A DNA stretch of 64,000 nt. It comes from JANXQZ01 sp038225555 (GTDB taxonomy: Bacteria; Acidobacteriota; Terriglobia; Bryobacterales; Bryobacteraceae). Positions within the stretch are counted from its first letter, which is position 1; the number at the start of each line of letters is the position of its first letter. Of this stretch, positions 1-8,914 are shown piece by piece. Location: contig JBBRRB010000008.1 of the NCBI GenBank assembly GCA_038225555.1, positions 106,437 through 170,436 on the forward strand. The letters run 5' to 3'. A program made the translations under genes and the position numbers. The notes beneath the pieces were generated by a model. The model was given only the letters and a program-made list of their open reading frames with translations, was not told the DNA's origin and did no database searches.

Positions 1-3000
1 GCCAGTGCCGCCTTGCGTCGATACCGTCACCGCGGTACCGGGGTTCGGCACGCTGATCCCCCCGTTCACGCTGGCCCACTGAGTGTGGTTGAACGTGTTG
101 AACGTCTCCACGCGAAGCTGCGCCATTACGCGTTCGGTGATGTGCGTTGTCTTATAGGCGGAGATGTCCCAGTTGTTAATCCCAGGTCCGGTGAGCGCGT
201 TCCTACCCAAGTTGCCGAGATTCCCGTTCGCAGGACGCGCGAATACCAGCGGGTTGAAGAAATTGAGCCGGTTCGGACTGTCGGGATAAATTTGTCCGCC
301 TATATAATCCGCCCGCTGGCCGCCGCCCAGAGTACCAGGATCGCCGTTGGCGGTGACATTGATCGGCGCGCCCGACCAGAAGCGAGTAATACCGGCAAGC
401 TGCCATCCATTGACAACCGCCTTCAGGAACCCGTTCTGCTTTGCAAACGTTGGCAGTTCGTAAACATAATCCACGTTGAAGACATGCGTCCGGTCAAAAC
501 CAGCGCGTGCGTAGTCCCGCCGACGATCAAGAAAATAGCCGATGGCATTCCCGTCTGCGTCCACCTCATCCATCGCCTTTGACCATGTGTAGGATACGTT
601 CGCCGTCAGGTGCGCGGCGAAGCGGCGCGAAAGCCGAGTTTGAAGCGCATTATAGTTGCTGGTCGCGCCGAACTCGGTAAAGTTCACGCCCGTGAAGCCA
701 GGGAACGGGCGGATCGCGTTGTTCGTAAAATTGACGCTGCTCAGAATGGTAGTCCCCGGCGTGGTTGTCGTATTCAACGGCAACTGTCCCAGATCGCGGT
801 TGTATTGCAAGTGACGGCCCTGATTTCCGACGTAGCCGATATCGAGCGAGGTCTTCGCGCCTAATTCGCGCTGAATATCGAACGACCACGAGTAAACCGT
901 CGGGATCTGTCCCTTTCTGTCCACCGCGTTCACCGATACCGGCGCGATAGTGCCGCTCGACGCCAGCGAAGACGACAGGCCGTCGAGATTCCCGCCGTAT
1001 AGAGTTGGCGTGGATACCAGCGGAGGGTTCCCCAGCCCGCCAAAATTGTAAACATTCTGCTGGATTCGTTCGTAAAAGACGCCAGCACCGGCGCGGATGG
1101 CTGTCTTGCCATCCCCGAACGGATCGTAAGAGAAGCCCACACGGGGAGCCCAATTGTTAAACCGATGCTGGACGCCGCCCAGCGGCAAGCCCTTGGAATT
1201 CTCCTGAACCAAGCCGTTGTAAGGGTTGCCGGAGCCCGCGATAATAGTGCCGTTGGTAATGCCCGCGGCTGTGTTGATCCTCACAGACTGGCTGCGATCA
1301 TAGAGGCTCGGGTCGAAGTAATACTGTAGGTAGCTGCCTCGCGTATAGGTGGGGCCCTCATACGCCCATCGCACTCCATATTCAACCGTCAGCCGCCGGT
1401 TCACTTTCCAGCTATCCTGCAAAAATGCCTCTGTAGAAAAGAAGCGGAAAGCACCGAAAAAGATGCCCTTGGTCTGAGAAACGCTGGTGTAGTTTCCCAG
1501 TAGCATATTGGCGAATTGATTTCCGCTGTCGTTCGGATTGCTGGCGTTCGGGCCGAAATTGACGTTGAGCGCATCGCTCCAGCCGGGCTGCTGGCCGTTG
1601 TCGTTCCAGTTGAAATAAACGCCTGTCTTGAAGGTGTGCGCGCCGCGATTGTACGTGAGGTTGTCGGTCCAAGCATACGTCTTTCCTTCGCTGCGCCAGT
1701 TGGCTTGGAACGGCGAGAAGTTGCATGAGCCGATTCCGCAACTATAGCTGGGGAATCGATTTCGAACATTCTGATCGGGAAAGAGTTCCTGGAACTGAAA
1801 GCCAAGCGAGGTCCGGTCGTAGCTGCTTTTGTCCGTACCGGGCACCACGTCCACCACCTGCGTCAGATGGTTGTAGGCGAAAATAAATTCGTTGGTCGCA
1901 CTCGGCGAGATGACGTTCACCAAATTCCAGGACCAGCTGGCTCCGGGCTTTTTGCGGAATTGAGGATAAATGGGATAAGGCAGGCTGTTGAAAATTCCAA
2001 TGTTCTGCTGCTCCTGCTGCGCGTCGTCCGCCCATCGGAAGAAGAAATTCATCTTAGGGCTGATGGTGTAGTCCACGCGCGCTACTTCGGCGTTCTTATG
2101 AAAGGCATACGTCGGCGAGAATGGAAGGCGCACTAGTTCGGGACTGCCGGGCGTGGGACTCGCGCCAGCGCGGCTGACGAAGTTCAGCATTTTCAAGAAC
2201 GCCGGCGCGTTGCGGTTCCATTGAGACTGCGGAATCGTATTATTCGGATAAGGCGTCCCGCCGATCGCGCGTCCGGACGAATCGCGAACAATCGAGCCGG
2301 GCTGGAACACCGTTCCCACCGGCACGTTGTTGCTGCCTGAGATGGTCTGCTGGGATCCATTGGCGTTAAAGCGATAAAGCTGCCGAAAATCTCCGCTCAG
2401 AATCTGGGCGCTCGGAATGTCGATGAACGTATTGCTGTTCAACGGTCGAGTGGCGCGCGTGCCTTCAAAGTTGAAAAAGAAGAATAGCTTCTTGTGGTCG
2501 CCGGTTGAAAAATGCGGTATCAGAATGGGGCCGCTGAGGTTGCCGCCGAACTGATCGTAACGCAGCTTGGCAACCGCTCCGGTGGTGTCGAACGGACGGC
2601 GCGCGTCGAATGCGTCGTTACGCAGAAATTCGTACGCCGTGCCGTGGAACGCGCTGCCTCCGCTCTTGGTATTGATCGAGATCATGATGCCGGGATTGCG
2701 GCCATACTCGGCGTTGAACGCGCTGGTCTGCAGTTTGAACTCGCCCACGGCATCCAGACTGATTTGCGTATACTGGCCATCGTTTGCGCCGACGTCGGTG
2801 TTGATCGCGCCGTCCAGGAAAACGTTGTTGCTGCTGCCACGTTGTCCATTCACGTTGAATGAGTTCGTATTGTTAAAGGCTAGCCGGAAGTCGCTGGAGT
2901 CGTTCGATACTACGCCCGGAAGAGTGCGCATCAGCGACTGGAAGTCGCGCCCGTTTAGCGGGATTTCGGTCACCTCCTTGGAGCTGATCACGAACGACTT

Positions 3001-3390
3001 CTGCGACGTGGAGGTCTCTACCAGAGGAACTTGCGCATCGACGGAAATCGATTCGTTTAGCTGTCCGAGTTGCAATGAGAGGACGCCCAGGCTCATCACT
3101 TGGTTCTGATCGAGTGTGAGGTCCTTGCTCTCGAATGTCTTGAACCCTTTGGCTTCCACTCGAACTGTGTAGTGGCCGGGCAGCAGTGGAGAGAGTGAAA
3201 ACGAGCCGCCGGCTGCAGTGGTGGTTTCCCTGGCGACGATGTTTTTGTCCTGGTCGAAGGCCACGACTTTGGCGTTGGGGACGCTAGCTCCAGCAGAGTC
3301 GGTAACAGTGCCTTGGATGCCGCCGGTTTGGGCTAGTGCCGCGCAAGCTCCGCAGAGTATCAGCGAAGCGATTGCATTCAAACGAAACAT
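1..3390 (-). CDS. TonB-dependent receptor with carboxypeptidase-regulatory-like N-terminal domain (3' end outside window)
   Basis: The minus-strand frame is open from ATG at 3390 to the left edge, giving at least 1130 codons, so the C-terminus is missing. The product starts with a signal peptide (cleavage near ACAALAQ). A carboxypeptidase-regulatory-like fold follows at about residues 25-105 (GTVTDSAGASVPNA), then a plug-like region containing the motif ITEIPLNGRDFQSL near residue 150. The rest is a long beta-barrel rich in N, G, Y and F (for example NVNGQRGSSNNVFLDG). This is the Oar/CarboxypepD_reg type of outer-membrane protein, very numerous in Acidobacteriota and presumed to import oligosaccharides or other large substrates; the substrate cannot be read from sequence. 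A good ribosome site, AAGGAGAA (3393-3400), precedes the start. It lies 77 bp downstream of ispG on the same strand and probably has its own promoter. It is unlikely to be functionally linked to ispG. Confidence 0.93.
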   Translation of the reverse strand, partial: MFRLNAIASLILCGACAALAQTGGIQGTVTDSAGASVPNAKVVAFDQDKNIVARETTTAAGGSFSLSPLLPGHYTVRVEAKGFKTFESKDLTLDQNQVMSLGVLSLQLGQLNESISVDAQVPLVETSTSQKSFVISSKEVTEIPLNGRDFQSLMRTLPGVVSNDSSDFRLAFNNTNSFNVNGQRGSSNNVFLDGAINTDVGANDGQYTQISLDAVGEFKLQTSAFNAEYGRNPGIMISINTKSGGSAFHGTAYEFLRNDAFDARRPFDTTGAVAKLRYDQFGGNLSGPILIPHFSTGDHKKLFFFFNFEGTRATRPLNSNTFIDIPSAQILSGDFRQLYRFNANGSQQTISGSNNVPVGTVFQPGSIVRDSSGRAIGGTPYPNNTIPQSQWNRNAPAFLKMLNFVSRAGASPTPGSPELVRLPFSPTYAFHKNAEVARVDYTISPKMNFFFRWADDAQQEQQNIGIFNSLPYPIYPQFRKKPGASWSWNLVNVISPSATNEFIFAYNHLTQVVDVVPGTDKSSYDRTSLGFQFQELFPDQNVRNRFPSYSCGIGSCNFSPFQANWRSEGKTYAWTDNLTYNRGAHTFKTGVYFNWNDNGQQPGWSDALNVNFGPNASNPNDSGNQFANMLLGNYTSVSQTKGIFFGAFRFFSTEAFLQDSWKVNRRLTVEYGVRWAYEGPTYTRGSYLQYYFDPSLYDRSQSVRINTAAGITNGTIIAGSGNPYNGLVQENSKGLPLGGVQHRFNNWAPRVGFSYDPFGDGKTAIRAGAGVFYERIQQNVYNFGGLGNPPLVSTPTLYGGNLDGLSSSLASSGTIAPVSVNAVDRKGQIPTVYSWSFDIQRELGAKTSLDIGYVGNQGRHLQYNRDLGQLPLNTTTTPGTTILSSVNFTNNAIRPFPGFTGVNFTEFGATSNYNALQTRLSRRFAAHLTANVSYTWSKAMDEVDADGNAIGYFLDRRRDYARAGFDRTHVFNVDYVYELPTFAKQNGFLKAVVNGWQLAGITRFWSGAPINVTANGDPGTLGGGQRADYIGGQIYPDSPNRLNFFNPLVFARPANGNLGNLGRNALTGPGINNWDISAYKTTHITERVMAQLRVETFNTFNHTQWASVNGGISVPNPGTAVTVSTQGGTG

Positions 3391-3467
3391 GGTTCTCCTT
3401 CAGCGGCCAAGCCGCACACAAACGAGGTTTTGAGAAGTATATCTCATTTGCGAAGGATTAGGGATAT

Positions 3468-4706
3468 TTAAACCAGAGCGGGCTCCGGCTCTACTGCGTA
3501 TTTCCGCTCCACGTATTTATTCAGGAGTTCGATGAACTCCGCCACAATGCGGTCCCCTCGTAGCGTCAACGCTAGCCGCCCATCGATGTAGACCGGCGCG
3601 ACTGGCTCTTCGAACGTTCCCGGAAGTGAGATGCCGATATTGGAATGCTTTGACTCGCCGGGTCCGTTCACCACGCACCCCATCACTGCTACCTTCATCT
3701 CTTCCACGCCGGCATGCCTGCCTTTCCAGATCGGCATCTGCTCGCGCAAGTAGGTCTGGATCTGATCCGCCATGTCTTGGAAAAATGTGCTGGTGGTCCG
3801 GCCGCAGCCGGGGCATGCAGTTACTTGCGGGGTGAAACTTCGCAGTTCGAGCGATTGCAGAATTTGCTGGCTGACGATCACTTCTTCCGTCCTGTCGCCA
3901 TTCGGCAGCGGTGTGAGCGATGCGCGAATCGTATCTCCTATTCCTTCTTGCAGCAGCACCGACAAAGCGGCCGTGGTGGCCACTATGCCTTTGGCTCCCA
4001 GGCCTGCTTCAGTCAGCCCAAGATGCAGCGCGTAGTCGCACTCGGCCGCTAACATCCGGTAAACGGCGATGAGATCCTGCACCCCGCTCACCTTCGCGCT
4101 TAAAATAATTCGGTCGCGATTCAGGCCATGGCGCTCCGCCGCTCTCCCGGATTCAATCGCGCTCACCACGATCGCTCTCATCGTGACGTGCTTGGCGTCG
4201 AGCGGATCCGGCAGCTTGGAATTTTCGTCCATCATGCGGGTGAGCAATGCCTGATCGAGCGAGCCCCAATTCACCCCGATACGGACCGGCTTGTCATACT
4301 CGATGGCCGCTTCGATCATGGTTCGGAAGTTGTCGTCGTGCTTCTTGCCGATGTTCACGTTTCCCGGATTGATGCGATACTTTGCCAGCGCCTTCGCGCA
4401 GCCGGGATACTTCTTCAGCAGCAGATGGCCGTTGTAGTGGAAGTCGCCGACTATCGGTACTCTCACTCCGAACTTCTCGAGTGTATCTACGATTTTCGGA
4501 ACCGCCGCCGCTGCTGCGTCCGTGTTGACGGTAACACGCACGAGTTCAGATCCGGCGCGCGCCAGGTCCATGACTTGATTGACTGTGGAGAGTACATCGG
4601 CAGTGTCGGTGTTGGTCATCGACTGAACCACGATCGGATAATTCCCGCCGACATGCACCCCACCCACGTTCACCGCCACCGACGCACGACGTTTCAATAC
4701 AGCCAT
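3468..4706 (-). CDS. ispG: 4-hydroxy-3-methylbut-2-enyl diphosphate synthase (IspG/GcpE)
   Basis: 412-residue cytoplasmic Fe-S enzyme of the MEP isoprenoid pathway, converting MEcPP to HMBPP. The N-terminal TIM-barrel opens with VNVGGVHVGGNYPIVVQSMT, the classic IspG start. The cluster-binding cysteines are visible as CPGC (C298, C301) and C344 in MGCVVNGPGE, with the downstream glutamate E351. Length equals the short bacterial form without the plant-type insertion domain. The stop falls 77 bp before the TonB receptor, and the upstream M20 peptidase ends 34 bp before the ATG, so it could be read from the dnaX-recR block or from its own promoter. The assignment is secure. Confidence 0.97.
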   Translation of the reverse strand: MAVLKRRASVAVNVGGVHVGGNYPIVVQSMTNTDTADVLSTVNQVMDLARAGSELVRVTVNTDAAAAAVPKIVDTLEKFGVRVPIVGDFHYNGHLLLKKYPGCAKALAKYRINPGNVNIGKKHDDNFRTMIEAAIEYDKPVRIGVNWGSLDQALLTRMMDENSKLPDPLDAKHVTMRAIVVSAIESGRAAERHGLNRDRIILSAKVSGVQDLIAVYRMLAAECDYALHLGLTEAGLGAKGIVATTAALSVLLQEGIGDTIRASLTPLPNGDRTEEVIVSQQILQSLELRSFTPQVTACPGCGRTTSTFFQDMADQIQTYLREQMPIWKGRHAGVEEMKVAVMGCVVNGPGESKHSNIGISLPGTFEEPVAPVYIDGRLALTLRGDRIVAEFIELLNKYVERKYAVEPEPALV

Positions 4707-4740
4707 AGCCCTCCGGAAACCTCCATTGTATCAATCGCTT

Positions 4741-6249
4741 CTACAAATCATGCAGCAGAGCAGCCATCAGTTCGATCCCGTCCCACAGGTTCTGCAAGCG
4801 AAGATTTTCGTTGAAACTGTGCTGGTTGTTATCGTGATTCGCGATTGGCACCGTGATGGTAGGCGCGTGCAAAATCTCCGAGATCATATAGAGGGGAACG
4901 CTGCCGCCCATGGTGGGCAGTTTGATGATTGTTCCCCTGGCCCTCTCGGCGATCCGCAGCACGTCGCGCGAAACCGGCAGATCCATGGACGTTCGCTCGG
5001 CGTTGTAGCCGAATTCGCTGCTGCCCACTCTGGCCACTTTGGCGTGGGACATCAGCGTCTCGGGATCGGGGTCGTGGTCGGTGACGAAGTAGCCCTGCTT
5101 GCGAATGTGCTCGGTCAGCCTGCGCGCGGCTTCCAGATGATCGATTCCCTTCACCAGCCGCATGTCGATGGTGGCGGTCGCCTTGGAAGGGATCACGTTG
5201 CTCGCCTGGGCGCCGATTCTGGCGCTCCCCATGCCGCGGATATTCAGCGACGGGTAGTTCAATAGCTCCACCAGACTCTTTCCGCCACCCTCCGTGCGTC
5301 CGAGCCACAGCTCGCGTTTTAACTCTGCGTCGAACGGAGGCGCTTCGGCCACGGCGCGTTTCTCGGTCGCGCTCAGCGGCTCGATGCCGTCATAGAAATG
5401 TTCCACCAGCACGCGCCCGTCCTCATCCTTCATGGACGCGAGCAGCCTGGCCAGCATGAAGGCGGGATTCGGCGCCCAGTTGCCGTAGTGCCCGCTGTGC
5501 AGTTCGCGACGCGGGCCATATACCGTGATGTCGAGGGTCTCGACTCCGCGCGCGCCAAACACGATTTGCTGGCGTCGGCTCTGATGCACCGGACCGTCGC
5601 AGATCAACCAGACATCGCTTTTTAAAAGTTCCTTGTTCGCGGCGATGATTTGATCGAGATGACGCGAGCCAGCCTCTTCCTCCCCTTCAAAGAGAAATTT
5701 GATATTTGATTTCAGCCCAAGATGGGCAGCTTGCAGAGCGTCGAGAGCCGTGGTGACGCTGATGATGGGAGCCTTATCATCCGAGGCCGACCGCGCGTAG
5801 ATCCGCCATTCCGGATCGAACGGTTTGCCATCCGACGGCACGGGGATCACCTTGCCGTCCTGATCGAGCGAACGGTCCCGCAGAACCGGTTCCCAGGGTG
5901 GCGTCTTCCATTCCTTAGGGTCGAGCGGCTGGCCGTCATAGTGGGCGTAGAGTACAACCGTGCGGGTCGCGCCTGGCCGATCGATCTGGCCGAATACGGC
6001 GGGAGGAGCGCCGGGAACTTCCAGCAGCTTCGTCTTTACGCCTCTACGCTCAAGGGCTGCCATGATGGCCGCAGCGTTGCGTCGAATGTTGGTGTTGTCG
6101 GAGGCGAGATTCGGGATGGAGAGCAGGCCGATAAACTCGTTGACGATAGCGCGCTCGTGCGCCTGTCGCCAATGGCGAGCGGCTTGCGCGGCCTCGTCGT
6201 TCTGACCGAAACATGCACCCGCCAAGAGTAGCGCCGCGATGAATCTCAC
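4741..6249 (-). CDS. M20 family metallopeptidase (dipeptidase-like), exported
   Basis: 502 residues. A short hydrophobic N-terminus (MRFIAALLLAGACFG) indicates export; the cysteine is not in a canonical lipobox, so a lipoprotein is only possible. Di-zinc ligands of the M20 family are recognisable: YAHYDGQP (H103, D105), ARSASDDK (bridging Asp about D157) and FEGEEEAGS (catalytic/metal E191-E192). The dimerisation-domain histidine lies in LHSGHYGNW. This fits the M20 carboxypeptidase/dipeptidase subfamily that hydrolyses short peptides in the periplasm. The start codon overlaps the recR stop by 4 bp (ATGA), so translation is probably coupled, although the biochemical link to recombination is not evident. 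Exact substrate unknown. Confidence 0.9.
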   Translation of the reverse strand: MRFIAALLLAGACFGQNDEAAQAARHWRQAHERAIVNEFIGLLSIPNLASDNTNIRRNAAAIMAALERRGVKTKLLEVPGAPPAVFGQIDRPGATRTVVLYAHYDGQPLDPKEWKTPPWEPVLRDRSLDQDGKVIPVPSDGKPFDPEWRIYARSASDDKAPIISVTTALDALQAAHLGLKSNIKFLFEGEEEAGSRHLDQIIAANKELLKSDVWLICDGPVHQSRRQQIVFGARGVETLDITVYGPRRELHSGHYGNWAPNPAFMLARLLASMKDEDGRVLVEHFYDGIEPLSATEKRAVAEAPPFDAELKRELWLGRTEGGGKSLVELLNYPSLNIRGMGSARIGAQASNVIPSKATATIDMRLVKGIDHLEAARRLTEHIRKQGYFVTDHDPDPETLMSHAKVARVGSSEFGYNAERTSMDLPVSRDVLRIAERARGTIIKLPTMGGSVPLYMISEILHAPTITVPIANHDNNQHSFNENLRLQNLWDGIELMAALLHDL

Positions 6250-6845
6250 AGTTCCCTCCGGTTTTCAAGCGATTTCGTCATCGTCAGTTCATCGGCGAAC
6301 TCGAGATCGCTGCCCGCCGGGATGCCCATGGCGATACGGGTTACCTTAATCTCCAGCGGCTTCAAGAGACGCGAAAGGTACATCGCCGTCGCTTCGCCTT
6401 CCACAGTCGGGTTGGTTGCCACGATGATCTCGCGCACATCGCCGACCTTCAAACGATCCAAGAGATTCTTGAGCCTGAGCTGATCCGGGCCGATCCCGCG
6501 CAGCGGCGAGATGGTACCGTGCAGAACATGATACAGGCCATGGAACTGCCGAGTCGTTTCAATCGGAAGAATATTGTGCGGCTCCTCTACGATGCAGATG
6601 GAGGTCTGCTCGCGATGGGGATCGCGACAGAAGTTGCAAAGTTCACTGTCCGCGATATTGTTGCATTGAGCGCAGAGAACGAGATCGTCTTTCACGTCGA
6701 GCAGCGCTTGCGCGAGATGCGCAGCATCGTCCCGCGATGTTCGCAACACGTGAAAAGCCAGCCGCTGCGCCGACTTCTGCCCAATGCCCGGCAGCCGCTT
6801 AAACTCCTGAATCAGGCGCGCGAGAGGCTCGGCGAAATCCGGCAT
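6246..6845 (-). CDS. recR: recombination mediator RecR
   Basis: 199 residues, the usual RecR length. It contains the N-terminal helix-hairpin-helix (FKRLPGIGQKSAQRLAFHVL), a four-cysteine zinc finger (C58, C61, C70, C73 in CAQCNNIADSELCNFC) and a Toprim domain beginning SICIVEEPHNILPIE. RecR acts with RecO and RecF to load RecA on single-stranded gaps. It starts 5 bp after the ybaB stop, in the widespread dnaX-ybaB-recR order, and its stop overlaps the M20 peptidase start. No anomalies. Confidence 0.97.
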   Translation of the reverse strand: MPDFAEPLARLIQEFKRLPGIGQKSAQRLAFHVLRTSRDDAAHLAQALLDVKDDLVLCAQCNNIADSELCNFCRDPHREQTSICIVEEPHNILPIETTRQFHGLYHVLHGTISPLRGIGPDQLRLKNLLDRLKVGDVREIIVATNPTVEGEATAMYLSRLLKPLEIKVTRIAMGIPAGSDLEFADELTMTKSLENRREL

Positions 6846-6850
6846 GGAGC

Positions 6851-7159
6851 CTAGAACATTCCGGGAGGCAGTCCGAGTCCGCCCAGCAATCCGCCCATCT
6901 TCTGCTGAATCTCTTCGTCCACCTTCTTAGCAGCCTCGTTGATGGCGGCCAGCACCATGTCTTGCAGCATCTCGACGTCGCCCGCCACCTCGGGATCTAT
7001 CTTGACGGCCAGCACGTTTTTCTTCCCGTCCATCTTGACGGAAACCATGCCCCCGCCCGCCGTCGCATCGACCTTGATGAGCGCAATCTCGTCCTGCATC
7101 TTGCGCTGCATTTGCTCGGCCTGCTTCATCATGTTCTGCATGTTGCCAGGTAGTTTCAT
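6851..7159 (-). CDS. YbaB/EbfC family nucleoid-associated protein
   Basis: 102 residues matching the YbaB/EbfC DNA-binding family: N-terminal coiled coil (MMKQAEQMQRKMQDEIALI), the core VDATAGGGMVSVKMDGKKNV and the C-terminal Met/Gly-rich tail GGLLGGLGLPPGMF. These small dimeric proteins bind DNA and are nearly always encoded between dnaX and recR, as here (7 bp from dnaX, 5 bp to recR). It is part of one transcription unit with its neighbours. Confidence 0.95.
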   Translation of the reverse strand: MKLPGNMQNMMKQAEQMQRKMQDEIALIKVDATAGGGMVSVKMDGKKNVLAVKIDPEVAGDVEMLQDMVLAAINEAAKKVDEEIQQKMGGLLGGLGLPPGMF

Positions 7160-7166
7160 ACGGTTG

Positions 7167-8738
7167 CTATTCCTTCAAGTTTCGCACTGCGCGGACCTGC
7201 GCGTCTGGAAATAACTCCTGAAACCGGCGCACCTCGGGATGAGCCAAGGCACGCTCCGAGACGTCGTCTTTCGGTTTGGCGGCGGTGGGGGCGGATTGGG
7301 CACCGGGCTTCCCAATCGTGATCTTGATCTTCATTGGCCGCCCGGCCACTTGCTGCACAGCCTTCGCGAGTTCCTTCTCATGCATGTGCAGCAATTCGTC
7401 TTCAGTGACAAATTGCAACTCGCCGTTGGCCTCGGTGACCAGAGAGTGTTCCACGCTATCGGCGGTGTGGTCGAGTCCAAGTTCGAGGAGCTTGGCATGC
7501 AGCCGGTCGCGCCAGGGATCGGTTGTCACTGGAGGAGGCGCGAGGCTCGCTTGCGGCTTTGGCGCGGGAACGGGTTTGGCAGGTTGAACGCTGGCACGAG
7601 GTGCTGGCGAAGATCCGCCGAGCGCGGCCAAAGCTTCCTCCACAGTACCCATGCGTCCCGCGTGAACCAGCTTCAACAGTCCGATTTCGAGATGCAGGCG
7701 GGGTTGGATTGAGGTCTGCAAATCCTTAAAAACGTCGAGCGTGATTTGCATGTAGCGCGTGAGGTCCTCTTCGGAGAACCCCGCCGCCGTGGCTGCCAGC
7801 TGTTCCTGTTCCCGGGGCGAGGCGGCGATCAAGCGCGTGTTCGGGCCGGCCACCTTGGAGACCAGAAGATTGCGGAAGTAGCGCGCGAGTTCGCGGCAGA
7901 AGTGCTGGAGATTGCGTCCGTTGCGCTCAAGCTCCAAGACCACGTCGAGCATGCGCTTGGAATCCGACTGGGCCAGAGCCTGAGCCACCTGCCCCAGCGA
8001 ATCGAGCGAGAACATGCCGAGCAATCCGCGCACCTCGTTGGGGTCAAGCTTGACGCCGCAGCAGGCGATCGCCTGGTCCAGCGCTGACAGCGAATCGCGC
8101 ACGCTTCCCTCGCCAGCCTGGGCCAGCGCGGCGAGCGTTTCCTGGTCGGCTTCGATGCCTTCCTGCTGACAAATGTATGCCATGCGGTTTACCACTTCCG
8201 CGAAGTCCACGGATCGGAAGCTGAACTGCTGGCAGCGCGACGCGATGGTGGTTGGGAACTTGTGAACCTCGGTGGTGCAGAGGATGAAGACCACCCACTC
8301 GGGCGGCTCTTCCAGAGTCTTCAGCAAGGCGTTGAAAGCCTCGGTGGTGATCTGATGCGCTTCGTCGATGATAAAAACTTTGTAGCGGTCGCGAGCCGGC
8401 CGGTAGCGTACGTTATCGCGCAGCTCGCGCATTTCGTTGATGCCGCGGTTGGAAGCAGCGTCGATTTCGATCACGTCCACCGCGCTGCCGAGCGGAATTT
8501 CAACGCAGCTTGCGCATACGCCGCAGGGCTTGGGCGTGGGACCTTCGATGCAATTTAAACAGCGCGCGAAGATACGGGCGACAGAGGTTTTGCCGGTCCC
8601 GCGCTGGCCTGCCAGGATGTAGCCGTGAGCGATCCGGCGCTGGGAAATAGCGTTTTCAATGGTAGTGCGAACGTGCTCTTGTCCGATCAGTTCCGCAAAA
8701 CTTTGAGGCCGGTATTTTCGGGCAATCACCTGATACAT
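7167..8738 (-). CDS. dnaX: DNA polymerase III subunit gamma/tau
   Basis: 523 residues when started at ATG 8738 (MYQVIARKYRPQSF, the invariant DnaX N-terminus). An in-frame ATG at 8786 would add 16 unconserved residues and run into the SRP RNA gene, so it is rejected. Features: Walker A GQRGTGKT (44-51), zinc-binding cysteines C63, C72, C75 and C78, Walker B/DEAH (IIDEAH, 123-128), sensor region ILCTTEVHKFPTTIASRC, and a proline/alanine-rich tau linker followed by a C-terminal domain. It is the clamp-loader ATPase of the replicative polymerase. No obvious slippery A/T run for a programmed frameshift producing gamma was noticed. First gene of the dnaX-ybaB-recR block. Confidence 0.97.
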   Translation of the reverse strand: MYQVIARKYRPQSFAELIGQEHVRTTIENAISQRRIAHGYILAGQRGTGKTSVARIFARCLNCIEGPTPKPCGVCASCVEIPLGSAVDVIEIDAASNRGINEMRELRDNVRYRPARDRYKVFIIDEAHQITTEAFNALLKTLEEPPEWVVFILCTTEVHKFPTTIASRCQQFSFRSVDFAEVVNRMAYICQQEGIEADQETLAALAQAGEGSVRDSLSALDQAIACCGVKLDPNEVRGLLGMFSLDSLGQVAQALAQSDSKRMLDVVLELERNGRNLQHFCRELARYFRNLLVSKVAGPNTRLIAASPREQEQLAATAAGFSEEDLTRYMQITLDVFKDLQTSIQPRLHLEIGLLKLVHAGRMGTVEEALAALGGSSPAPRASVQPAKPVPAPKPQASLAPPPVTTDPWRDRLHAKLLELGLDHTADSVEHSLVTEANGELQFVTEDELLHMHEKELAKAVQQVAGRPMKIKITIGKPGAQSAPTAAKPKDDVSERALAHPEVRRFQELFPDAQVRAVRNLKE

Positions 8739-8758
8739 GGAGAGTCTAAGCGGAAAAT

Positions 8759-8865
8759 GCCAGACCCCGGGTGATCCGCGGCACACGAGTTAAACCGTTA
8801 CCGTTGCTTCCTTCCGGACCTGGCGGGGTTCACAGCCGCCCGTTGCACGGAGCCCGAAGCCTGAC
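8759..8865 (-). ncRNA. ffs: small signal recognition particle RNA (4.5S RNA)
   Basis: The minus strand carries the universal SRP core CCAGGTCCGGAAGGAAGCA, with the GGAA tetraloop and asymmetric internal loop, followed by the conserved CGTGTGCCG stretch. The ends pair: GTCAGGCTTCGGG at the 5' side with CCCGGGGTCTGGC at the 3' side, a 13-bp helix allowing G-U pairs, which sets the boundaries at about 107 nt. It binds Ffh and guides nascent membrane proteins to FtsY. It sits immediately upstream of dnaX, a position also known in Firmicutes. Ends are inferred from pairing only. Confidence 0.92.
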
Positions 8866-8914
8866 AAAATCCATGCTATCACGCGGCTCTAAAAGATCGG
8901 CTCAACCGATCGGC

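Noticed and set aside
8739..8786. 16-residue N-terminal extension of DnaX
   Set aside because: It would overlap the SRP RNA 3' stem, and DnaX proteins begin at MYQVIARKYRPQ.
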